In this document: positions 56,501-59,694 of the stretch, piece after piece
Numbering within the stretch: the first letter of the stretch is position 1
Layout: every line of letters begins with the position of its first letter
Assembly: GCF_000524195.1 (NCBI RefSeq)
Contig: NW_020170389.1
Span: forward strand, 605,719 to 669,718
DNA: 64,000 nucleotides
Direction of reading: 5' to 3'
Origin: Echinococcus granulosus
Lineage: Eukaryota > Platyhelminthes > Cestoda > Cyclophyllidea > Taeniidae
Translations under genes and position numbers: made by a program
The notes under the pieces: generated by a model
The model's database searches: none
Told to the model about the DNA's origin: nothing
Seen by the model: the letters and a program-made list of their open reading frames with translations, nothing else

Positions 56501-57861
56501 TAATCCTTTTTCCATAAACGGAGGCGCTCCGGCTGTCACTGACGACTGTAAAGGTTGAGGTATGGAAGACTGGAATAGTTCACGCATTGACGTATAGATG
56601 TTCCTATCTTGCTTTTGTTACTATCGCTGCCAGTAACTGCTCCTCCGCATCAACCATTTAAATATTATTCCGTTGAAATAATTCATTGTCTAGACAAGAA
56701 TGGGTAATATGTAATTATCCTCTTTCATAAAATGAGTCTTCAAATCCAAAAATGGTGATGGGCCTTGCAGATTTCGGTTAAAACTGATATTTTATCTCCT
56801 CTTTTGACAAACTATCAGCAAAACTTTTTTAGTAAGAATCAAAGTCCGACCACATTCCACTGCACAAACCTTTCTCATGCTAATGGATTTTTGTATGAAA
56901 GGTGATCCATTTAGTTGGAAACGTTTCTCGGACTCGCGTTCTGATCCCGTTCCTTTACTTTTCACAATCATTTTAACATTTCATAATGGTCGTCTTTCCC
57001 ATTTGGCAGTTTTTTTTAGCAGCTGGGTCTTAAAAAATACCTACCACTCACTGTCTTTGTTCTGATTCAATGCGGATTATTACGGTTACAATGGATGCGA
57101 ATGAGCTCTTTTATTGGTTCTCCGCGAATCTACTTGCTCAACACCAAATTGATCTGTTAAGGAAGGGATTGTAATTCTTGAGGGGCAAAGTTATCGGACA
57201 TTTCCTGATTTAAGGCCAAGGCTTGAGACATGACAGTATGGAAGTAACCCTATTTAAACATACGGAAGGACTGGAAGCCCAGAAATATAAGTGGCATGTG
57301 CAGATCCTTGAGTCACCCGTGTGGTTATATATGAAGTGGAAGTGAATGGCTACTAAACATGGTGTACTTAAGTGAGGTGGCAGCGGGTTTTTAGTAAAAA
57401 AGTGGGTAAAATTGATGACCCAACTGCACTCATATGTACATAAGTTTTCTGCGATCAATTAAAATGTAGGAGCCTACGAGATGGATTTGGCGACGATTGC
57501 CAGTGGCCTGGCAGCCTCAGCCATTGTCTCGGCCATCACACATGTGATGGATGATTGCCATCGAGACCCAGGGTTTTCCTGTACAACGGACAGTGGTATC
57601 AGCTTTGTGGAGATTCCGGATCAACCCAGCAGCGAGGAGGACGATGAATTAACCGTTACCGGATCAAAGCCACACCTAGCTCTAACCCCTACCGAGACCG
57701 GTGGACCTGGCATCCCGTTTAGTGACCTTGACAAACTCGACCCTCCCCAACCTCCATCACCTAATGGTGTCTCTGTAGGGCGCAGTGATTCCCAAAAGTC
57801 CACCACCTCCAGTGGCTATCTTGGTTCGGGTGATGAAATTGTCCAACACGACTGGATTTGA
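6621..57861 (+). CDS. ARHGEF11/12: Rho guanine nucleotide exchange factor, PDZ-RGSL-C1-DH-PH (RhoGEF2 / ARHGEF11-12 family), whole gene of 29 coding exons
   Basis: Family members link G-alpha-12/13 receptors to RhoA at the plasma membrane: the RGS-like domain binds activated G-alpha and the DH-PH unit loads GTP on Rho. I joined 29 exons: 6621-7516, 11686-12329, 15006-15055, 15283-15340, 16587-16930, 24174-24518, 28620-28715, 28964-29095, 30188-30304, 30539-30692, 31827-32265, 34368-34560, 35040-35151, 37202-37414, 39478-39786, 40633-40746, 42302-42374, 46231-46450, 46974-47264, 47999-48233, 49682-49857, 51097-51472, 51676-51760, 52065-52330, 52925-53013, 54201-54707, 55464-55833, 56208-56273, 57470-57861. 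Every junction is phase-compatible and the total is 7362 nt, giving 2453 residues. Presence of C1 between RGSL and DH matches Drosophila RhoGEF2 and C. elegans RHGF-1 rather than vertebrate members. At about 2450 residues it is near insect RhoGEF2 in size and longer than the vertebrate proteins (about 1500). The DH domain is strongly diverged. Exon 1 start and possible extra cassette exons remain uncertain. Confidence 0.88.
7517..11685 (+). other. Intron 1 (about 4.2 kb)
   Basis: AT-rich, with stops in all frames. It contains an (ACT)6 microsatellite at 8534-8552. GC-richer patches lie at about 9170-9480 and 10560-10640, the latter with a TGAGTCAG AP-1-like site. No exon-like island with matching splice phases was identified. 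Confidence 0.55.
8534..8552. repeat. (ACT)n microsatellite
   Basis: About six copies of the trinucleotide ACT within intron 1, read directly from the sequence. Confidence 0.9.
11686..12329 (+). CDS. ARHGEF11/12: RhoGEF exon 2: linker and start of PDZ
   Basis: Residues 299-513. The first 180 residues are a Ser/Thr/Pro/Gln-rich linker. From about residue 483 the PDZ domain begins, with beta strand A, the carboxylate-binding GYGL loop (residues 495-498) and the following strand ending NIRE. The acceptor is a pyrimidine tract plus TTCAG; the donor is GTGAGA, phase 1. Confidence 0.88.
12330..15005 (+). other. Intron 2 (about 2.7 kb)
   Basis: Non-coding, AT-rich. It contains an (AAT)n microsatellite at 14470-14501 and a CA-rich patch at about 14285-14309. 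No exon candidate was needed or seen between the two PDZ exons. Confidence 0.6.
14470..14501. repeat. (AAT)n microsatellite
   Basis: Roughly ten uninterrupted copies of a TAA/AAT unit in intron 2. Confidence 0.95.
15006..15055 (+). CDS. ARHGEF11/12: RhoGEF exon 3: PDZ middle
   Basis: A 50-nt exon completing residues 514-530. It carries the PDZ hallmark of an alpha-A helix followed by LRPGDEIVK, which aligns with the AGL..GD.I..VNG signature. The acceptor is TTTTAG and the donor is GTGTGT. The phases (1 in, 0 out) fit both neighbours exactly. Confidence 0.92.
15283..15340 (+). CDS. ARHGEF11/12: RhoGEF exon 4: PDZ VNG strand and alpha-B helix
   Basis: A 58-nt exon, residues 531-549. VNGVNVEEM is followed by the alpha-B helix HQEVVERIR, which lines the peptide groove. 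The histidine at the start of alpha-B would favour class I ligands by the usual rule. The acceptor is TTACAG and the donor is GTATGT, phase 1. Confidence 0.92.
15341..16586 (+). other. Intron 4 (about 1.2 kb)
   Basis: AT-rich intron inside the PDZ coding region, with no recognisable content. Confidence 0.6.
16587..16930 (+). CDS. ARHGEF11/12: RhoGEF exon 5: end of PDZ and Gly/Arg-rich linker
   Basis: Residues 550-664. The first dozen residues (AKATVCFMLRRM) are the last PDZ strand. The remainder is a linker rich in Arg, Gly and Ser ending in an acidic DWADED. The acceptor is CTACAG and the donor is a consensus GTAAGT at 16931, phase 0. The linker DNA is markedly GC-richer than the introns. 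Confidence 0.9.
21950..21967. repeat. Perfect 18-bp palindrome
   Basis: ATGTATATGCATATACAT equals its own reverse complement. It sits in intron 5 and has no assigned function. Confidence 0.9.
22690..22940 (+). promoter_or_regulatory. CCAAT-box cluster, candidate internal promoter
   Basis: Two CCAAT motifs (22754-22758, 22771-22775) and three inverted ATTGG motifs (22800-22804, 22837-22841, 22935-22939) fall within about 190 bp. They sit in a GC-richer island of an otherwise AT-rich intron. Clustered CCAAT boxes are typical of NF-Y-bound animal promoters. Transcription from here could produce an isoform lacking exons 1-5, hence without the PDZ domain. This is inferred from motifs only. Confidence 0.35.
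23137..23162. repeat. Inverted repeat, 12-bp arms with 2-bp loop
   Basis: GTATTCCTAATT is followed after AC by its exact reverse complement AATTAGGAATAC. It could extrude as a hairpin; no flanking terminal repeats point to a transposon. Confidence 0.9.
24174..24518 (+). CDS. ARHGEF11/12: RhoGEF exon 6: Ser/Thr/Gly-rich linker before RGSL
   Basis: Residues 665-779, a low-complexity Ser/Thr/Gly/Pro linker ending in basic SSKKNKPK. It starts after TTTTTAG and ends at GTACGC. It is phase 0 at both ends, so it can be skipped without changing frame. It is likely disordered, with many possible phosphorylation sites. Composition is GC-rich against the flanking introns. Confidence 0.85.
24519..28619 (+). 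other. Intron 6 (about 4.1 kb)
   Basis: Non-coding. A GC-richer patch at about 27220-27400 carries ATTGG, a GC box and a CACGTG E-box. Otherwise it is AT-rich with nothing recognisable. Confidence 0.55.
27225..27300. promoter_or_regulatory. Possible regulatory patch (CCAAT, GC box, E-box)
   Basis: Within 50 bp there is ATTGG at 27235-27239, CCGCCC at about 27267 and the palindromic E-box CACGTG at 27276-27281, surrounded by AT-rich intron. It could be an enhancer or a second internal promoter. Motif evidence only. Confidence 0.25.
28620..28715 (+). CDS. ARHGEF11/12: RhoGEF exon 7: entry to RGS-like domain
   Basis: Residues 780-811. A Ala/Thr/Ser stretch is followed by HFLGRVLNECDSDD, resembling the acidic lead-in to the first RGSL helix. 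Phase 0 at both ends, between TTAACAG and GTAAAT. Confidence 0.8.
28964..29095 (+). CDS. ARHGEF11/12: RhoGEF exon 8: RGSL helices 1-3
   Basis: Residues 812-855, helical. It contains the segment LSAVLLNYLLVQNH, which corresponds to the family's AHLALFLHYIISQ-type helix of the LH/RGSL fold. The exon is 44 codons, phase 0-0; acceptor CTGTAG, donor GTAAGT. Confidence 0.9.
29096..30187 (+). other. Intron 8 (about 1.1 kb)
   Basis: AT-rich intron within the RGSL coding region. A 105-codon open stretch at 29713-30030 has no homology I recognise and lacks matching splice sites. Confidence 0.55.
30188..30304 (+). CDS. ARHGEF11/12: RhoGEF exon 9: RGSL core
   Basis: Residues 856-894. LFYLVAKHYYW aligns with the family LLFYL..D.Y element, and HLRVFMEIYTTFLHEKS with the DIWNIFLEKNAPL-type helix. 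The match gives good support for the RGS-like G-alpha-12/13 binding domain. Phase 0-0. Confidence 0.92.
30539..30692 (+). CDS. ARHGEF11/12: RhoGEF exon 10: RGSL, PL.IKV segment
   Basis: Residues 895-945. The start PLCIKVDSQFIRQVE matches the conserved APLRVKIPE segment of the LH domain, and a following helix leads to LPQIQVQVDKL, equivalent to MPEIQEQI. The acceptor is AATTTAG and the donor is GTAAGA, phase 1. The correct frame is short and easily missed, because a longer open frame overlaps it in another register. Confidence 0.9.
30693..31826 (+). other. Intron 10 (about 1.1 kb)
   Basis: Non-coding, AT-rich, with a GC-richer spot at about 30960-31090. Nothing else recognised. Confidence 0.55.
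31827..32265 (+). CDS. ARHGEF11/12: RhoGEF exon 11: end of RGSL and Ala/Thr/Ser linker
   Basis: Residues 946-1091. The first 45 residues (LDTWKPSE through MSPRVNELQ) resemble the last LH-domain helices. Then comes a Thr/Ala/Ser/Pro-rich linker with a helical stretch around SALCASLVSAYRYFAAS. The acceptor is TTTTCAG. The donor is AA|GTAAGC at 32266, phase 2; an in-frame TAA just beyond confirms the exon must end there. Confidence 0.88.
32266..34367 (+). other. Intron 11 (about 2.1 kb)
   Basis: Begins with a C-rich patch and then an AT-rich direct-repeat block (32370-32448). The rest is AT-rich and featureless. Confidence 0.6.
32370..32448. repeat. AT-rich interspersed direct repeat
   Basis: The unit ATGGTAATCTTAATATATA occurs at both ends of the block. 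Between them are further TATGGTAATATATA copies and a pure TA run, consistent with recent slippage and tandem expansion. Confidence 0.85.
34368..34560 (+). CDS. ARHGEF11/12: RhoGEF exon 12: linker before C1
   Basis: Residues 1092-1156. Ser/Gly/Thr-rich, then a basic stretch with INWGKLPSF and FGSWKTK. The single-base start completes the split lysine codon from exon 11. The donor is AAG|GTACGG, phase 0. Confidence 0.88.
34561..35039 (+). other. Intron 12 (479 bp)
   Basis: Nothing recognised. Confidence 0.6.
35040..35151 (+). CDS. ARHGEF11/12: RhoGEF exon 13: C1 zinc finger, first half
   Basis: Residues 1157-1193. Provides zinc ligands His1162, Cys1175, Cys1178 and Cys1192 with canonical HX12CX2CX13C spacing. 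It also retains the WGLxxQG signature (IWGLAPQG) found in diacylglycerol-type C1 domains. The donor GTCATT is weak apart from the GT. Phase 1 out. Confidence 0.93.
35152..37201 (+). other. Intron 13 (about 2.1 kb), splitting the C1 domain
   Basis: AT-rich. An open stretch at 36287-36661 is Ile/Leu/Phe-rich and not convincing as a gene. A 14-bp tandem repeat lies at 37068-37096. Confidence 0.55.
37068..37096. repeat. Tandem repeat of TTATGCATAATTTA
   Basis: Two perfect 14-bp copies separated by one C, about 105 bp upstream of the second C1 exon. Each copy contains the POU/homeodomain-like core ATGCATAAT. Confidence 0.85.
37202..37414 (+). CDS. ARHGEF11/12: RhoGEF exon 14: C1 second half and Ser-rich linker
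   Basis: Residues 1194-1264. Completes the C1 finger with Cys1195, His1200, Cys1203 and Cys1211 (CX4HX2CX7C), so all eight ligands are present. It is followed by a Ser/Thr/Gly linker. The acceptor is TTTTTTCAG and the donor is GTGAGC. Phase 1 at both ends. Confidence 0.93.
37415..39477 (+). other. Intron 14 (about 2.1 kb) with possible cassette exon
   Basis: Holds an 87-nt exon-like island at 38013-38099 and a 12-bp direct repeat (TTGGGCTGAAAT) near 38477-38507. Otherwise AT-rich. Confidence 0.5.
38013..38099 (+). other. Candidate cassette or poison exon
   Basis: Lies between an acceptor (CATTCAG) and a good donor (GTGAGC at 38100). It is 87 nt long with coding-like composition. In one frame it reads a Ser/His/Pro-rich peptide without stop. 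In the frame imposed by exon 14 (phase 1) it gives Glu-Ala-Glu then TAG. If included it would truncate the protein after C1, without DH or PH. If never used, it is a chance match. Confidence 0.3.
39478..39786 (+). CDS. ARHGEF11/12: RhoGEF exon 15: Ser-rich linker
   Basis: Residues 1265-1367, a Ser/Gly/Asn-rich linker including KVKRSNSGFG, a basophilic-kinase-like site. The acceptor is a long T tract plus CTAG; the donor is GTAAGC. Phase 1-1. Joining to exon 14 reads NASVRKF. Confidence 0.87.
39787..40632 (+). other. Intron 15 (846 bp)
   Basis: AT-rich, nothing recognised. Confidence 0.6.
40633..40746 (+). CDS. ARHGEF11/12: RhoGEF exon 16: basic Ser-rich linker
   Basis: Residues 1368-1405. 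LLDQPKTSFHLMRSSS is followed by a basic SLRRRFF element, another candidate basophilic-kinase site. Phase 1-1, acceptor GACAG, donor GTAAAT. Only moderately supported by composition, but the phases fit. Confidence 0.78.
40747..42301 (+). other. Intron 16 (about 1.6 kb)
   Basis: Nothing recognised. Confidence 0.6.
42302..42374 (+). CDS. ARHGEF11/12: RhoGEF exon 17: short linker exon
   Basis: Residues 1406-1429, reading YVRNVKQKLDNHSYGGTGVALSK. The acceptor is TTGCACAG and the donor is a strong GTAAGT, phase 2. The final split codon with exon 18 gives histidine. Confidence 0.8.
42375..46230 (+). other. Intron 17 (about 3.9 kb)
   Basis: Mostly very AT-rich. Exon-like GC-richer islands occur at about 44710-44875 and 45830-46000, but no combination of splice sites placed them in frame. 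Confidence 0.5.
46231..46450 (+). CDS. ARHGEF11/12: RhoGEF exon 18: linker into DH
   Basis: Residues 1430-1503. Ser-rich, then LLPTWTGDPEMNASETFEAA, which resembles the tryptophan-containing segment that precedes the DH domain in the family. Acceptor CCATTTTAG, donor GTATGC, phase 0. Confidence 0.85.
46451..46973 (+). other. Intron 18 (523 bp)
   Basis: Nothing recognised. Confidence 0.6.
46974..47264 (+). CDS. ARHGEF11/12: RhoGEF exon 19: DH domain, helices 1-3 (CR1)
   Basis: Residues 1504-1600, strongly helical: VQDYVRTLVLLEFHQKV begins the CR1 helix and LIRLFRSLVHAIERTVE follows. The fold pattern fits LARG-type DH helices. However, the Thr-Glu pair whose glutamate contacts switch I in active DH domains aligns with Lys1522-Val1523. 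The exon is 97 codons, phase 0-0, donor GTAATT. Confidence 0.88.
47265..47998 (+). other. Intron 19 (734 bp)
   Basis: Nothing recognised. The exon 19 frame runs past the donor for about 65 codons into intron-like sequence before a stop. Confidence 0.55.
47999..48233 (+). CDS. ARHGEF11/12: RhoGEF exon 20: DH domain, CR2-CR3 region
   Basis: Residues 1601-1678. A gapless alignment to the CR3 helix places ILYFNLPLI (1654-1662) where canonical members read QRLTKYPLL. Only the proline and leucines are kept. The acceptor is TTGTAG and the donor is GTAGGC, phase 1. Confidence 0.88.
48234..49681 (+). other. Intron 20 (about 1.4 kb)
   Basis: AT-rich. The patch at 48970-49180 is GC-richer and open on both strands but has no usable splice sites. 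Confidence 0.5.
49682..49857 (+). CDS. ARHGEF11/12: RhoGEF exon 21: DH C-terminal helix
   Basis: Residues 1679-1737. The helix EAKIWKEIHSKLASIPHSIDKICMPLVKLINDG corresponds to the long C-terminal DH helix that leads to the PH domain. The acceptor is CTTTAG and the donor is GTAAGT. Phases fit both neighbours (1 in, 0 out). Confidence 0.9.
49858..51096 (+). other. Intron 21 (about 1.2 kb)
   Basis: Contains a (TG)n run at 49969-49981. Otherwise AT-rich. Confidence 0.6.
49969..49981. repeat. Short (TG)n run
   Basis: About six TG dinucleotides in intron 21. Confidence 0.8.
51097..51472 (+). CDS. ARHGEF11/12: RhoGEF exon 22: DH-PH linker and PH strands
   Basis: Residues 1738-1862. Strands KLTLTS and EVLAVLLDSALVLLVK match the PH core (TLLLEDILVLLQK type). 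They are followed by a Ser/Thr/Asn-rich loop of about 45 residues, then MKLLPVFPTDSVF, the next strand. Acceptor GGTAG, donor GTATGT, phase 1. Confidence 0.9.
51676..51760 (+). CDS. ARHGEF11/12: RhoGEF exon 23: PH strands 6-7
   Basis: Residues 1863-1890. QEYMLNMIFKEQAILLRLSFTSEETRK supplies late PH strands and the start of the C-terminal helix. Acceptor TTTTAG, donor GTATGT, phase 2. Confidence 0.92.
51761..52064 (+). other. Intron 23 (304 bp)
   Basis: Nothing recognised. Confidence 0.65.
52065..52330 (+). CDS. ARHGEF11/12: RhoGEF exon 24: PH C-terminal helix and tail
   Basis: Residues 1891-1979. It starts with the PH-defining tryptophan (Trp1892) in KWLNILKRREQISAQRR, the amphipathic C-terminal helix. 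The remainder is a Ser/Pro-rich tail. The end is set by GTGCGC at 52331, the donor whose phase (1) fits exon 25; an earlier GTCACA would break the frame. Confidence 0.85.
52331..52924 (+). other. Intron 24 (594 bp)
   Basis: Nothing recognised. Confidence 0.6.
52925..53013 (+). CDS. ARHGEF11/12: RhoGEF exon 25: short coiled-coil-like segment
   Basis: Residues 1980-2009. ISEVEQDMQALIQSMSDS has a heptad-like spacing of hydrophobics, suggesting a short helix. Acceptor TTTTAG, donor GTAAGT, phase 0. Confidence 0.85.
53014..54200 (+). other. Intron 25 (about 1.2 kb)
   Basis: Nothing recognised. Confidence 0.6.
54201..54707 (+). CDS. ARHGEF11/12: RhoGEF exon 26: basic, helical C-terminal tail
   Basis: Residues 2010-2178. 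A helical start (LIILELLLAKNWLKFVTKHLHHL) is followed by Arg/Ser-rich sequence with RRRRPGTPSG, and a further amphipathic helix near MQLIGIIHGLQKLVE. Acceptor TTTCTAG, donor GTAAGT at 54708, phase 0-0. A second consensus GTAAGT at 54399, also phase 0, could shorten the exon by 103 codons in frame. Confidence 0.87.
54708..55463 (+). other. Intron 26 (756 bp)
   Basis: Nothing recognised. Confidence 0.6.
55464..55833 (+). CDS. ARHGEF11/12: RhoGEF exon 27: acidic and poly-Ser tail
   Basis: Residues 2179-2301. It contains an uninterrupted poly-serine run and clusters of Glu/Asp (YEVEVEVEE, KEEGEDRDND). Likely disordered. The acceptor is ACGTAG. The donor is the unusual GTTCGT at 55834, required because only phase 1 keeps exon 28 open. 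Confidence 0.85.
55834..56207 (+). other. Intron 27 (374 bp)
   Basis: Its first bases would translate to the same Gly-Ser-Tyr that opens exon 28. Confidence 0.65.
56208..56273 (+). CDS. ARHGEF11/12: RhoGEF exon 28: acidic helix
   Basis: Residues 2302-2323, SYEDELRMAALQLVDDVIDSA, an amphipathic helix. Its 66 nt are phase 1-1, hence skippable. Acceptor TTCTAG, donor GTAAGA. Confidence 0.87.
56274..57469 (+). other. Intron 28 (about 1.2 kb)
   Basis: Nothing recognised. Confidence 0.6.
57470..57861 (+). CDS. ARHGEF11/12: RhoGEF exon 29: terminal exon with stop
   Basis: Residues 2324-2453 and TGA at 57859-57861. It opens with an Ala/Ile/Val-rich helix (MDLATIASGLAASAIVSAI), followed by an acidic Pro/Ser/Thr-rich tail. 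The C-terminus is HDWI, which fits the class III PDZ ligand rule (acidic at -2, hydrophobic at 0). The polyadenylation signal AATAAA follows 22 bp downstream. Confidence 0.88.
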
Positions 57862-57882
57862 TGCATCTCTCATCAAGTTACA

Positions 57883-57888
57883 AATAAA
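57883..57888 (+). terminator. Polyadenylation signal AATAAA
   Basis: A canonical hexamer 22 bp after the RhoGEF stop codon would give a very short 3' UTR. Another AATAAA at 58145-58150 and one at about 58391 could serve as alternatives. Confidence 0.6.
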
Positions 57889-59572
57889 ATGAGCTTCAAA
57901 ATGTAAATACCCTGCGACTGTGCAGAAAGACTGACAAGATTCAATCAATGTCTTCCTTTCTTTTATTCATCCATCAACTCCTCTCCGATGGGAGAGGGAA
58001 GCAAATACACACATGCGTAGCAGGGACACTGTTTTGGACAACAAGGGATGCCTAGTTAAAGTCCCCAAGCCCTGTTGAACTCTCGCCTAATGCGAGCTGA
58101 TCTTTCCCATTTTTTCATCGTATCTTTCATTTAAATAACCAATGAATAAATAAATCCCTTTGACTTGAATGGATTGATTTTACTAGTTTCTCACAGGAAT
58201 GATTTGTGGTGATGAGAGGCGGCTGTGACCTTGCTTAGTCTGGGAAACGCGATGACGTTATGCCATGCCAAAAGGCTGACACGTGATAGGGGCAGAAAAT
58301 AGGGAGGAGGAAAGGAGGTGATTTTTGCCTACTTTTCCTTGTAGAGTGGTGTTGTTGGAGCGACGATTAAGTTGGGTTGTTGGGTACACTAATAAATGCT
58401 TGGATCTAAGTAATGGTTATAAGCATTGGGCCATAGTAGTAGTGAAGGGTAATGACAAAAGTTGTTGGGGCTGATAAGACAAAAATAAAGATCAGTCTTA
58501 TGTTAATTATGTTGGACGTAGATGTTTGATGAGGGGGGTCCTAGGGAAGAATGGTGGTGTTGATGGAGATGGGATAAGGGAAGGCCATTGCATAATTATG
58601 TAAATAGAATGGTAAGCCAAAAGGCGTTCCACGAAGCAGTCTGTAAACACGGAACTGTGCAGAAGTGTTAAGTTGGGTTTTATGCTAGTTTCCGAATGTG
58701 AGATTTCATATTTACTGCCAATTTTGGTGAAATCATACACAGGTAACATACTATTGGTAATAGGATTAGGCATTTTGCCTTTATAAACTCATTGGAAATA
58801 CATCTTGCTGATTTTACAAATCATTTTGGATTTTGTTGGTTTTTGTAACCTGATATGCCAAGAAAGGAAAAAAAGGCGACACCGGTATGTGGAAAAGGAG
58901 GAAGTACTTTATTCTGACATTTTGAAATTGTACCTTTGTAGTTCTAGCGAAACTGCAAGGAATAATGTGTGATTTTCACCAAATTGTTTCTAAACTGGGT
59001 GATGTAATACTTGAATTGTTTGTTTAACACTCAAGTTTGATGACGGATAACGTAGGGGGTCAACCATTGCACATCCTCCGGCCGATCTAGCCTCCAGGTA
59101 ACCTAGCCATTCTGTAGGTCGATAATACATATTATGCTCGAGTACTATATCTTTTTCATAAACGCTTTTTTAAACGCTATGACTGTAGTATTCAAGGTGT
59201 ATTACTCTTATAGGATTCCCAACTCCGCGCTCAATTAAGCGGGAACATAAATCTCCCCATATTGTACTTCTGCTCCGCTGCATGATCCCCAGCCATTCCA
59301 GTAGACTCAGCTCCTCTGTGTGCCAGTATTGTGTTCTCAGCCATACTGCTGTGAATCCTTAAGCCTTCAGAAGAGACTTAAAGGGCTCCACATGAGGGTA
59401 TTGCTTGTATTTGAAACGTTTGGTTCTGAGATGGTGGTTTAATAGGAAGCTTCAAACATATAATGCATAACTGTCCTAGATTTAAGCAATTTTTGCGAGT
59501 CTATTTCGAAAAACTAGGTCGTGCACATTTATCGCAATAACTTGTGTTGAGTAACAAATATTCTTTTTGTAG
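57889..59572. other. Intergenic region between RhoGEF and Nup160
   Basis: About 1.7 kb without a clear coding island. It should hold the Nup160 promoter and first exon. One candidate is a tiny reading frame starting with ATG at 58855 and ending before a GTATGT donor at 58885 (ten codons). Its phase (0) does not match the acceptor I chose at 59572, so I have not joined it. No CCAAT cluster was noted. Confidence 0.5.
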
Positions 59573-59694
59573 TTCTCCTAAAAGGGAACTAAAGAGGAGT
59601 AAAATTACTTGCGGCTACTCGCCATTAGTGATTGATGATGATGCGACTGTCATCCAATCAGATGGGGGAATCCTCGTGGTTTGCTTCGAGCCTG
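59573..59694 (+). CDS. NUP160: Nup160 exon a (first recognised)
   Basis: About 40 codons reading a basic start (KRELKRSK), then an acidic turn and a strand GGILVVCFEP, similar to the first propeller strand. There is no in-frame ATG after the upstream TAA at 59538-59540, so an upstream exon must exist. The acceptor is TTTTTGTAG; the donor GTTTCG was chosen to fit phase 1, and its exact position is uncertain. Confidence 0.6.
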
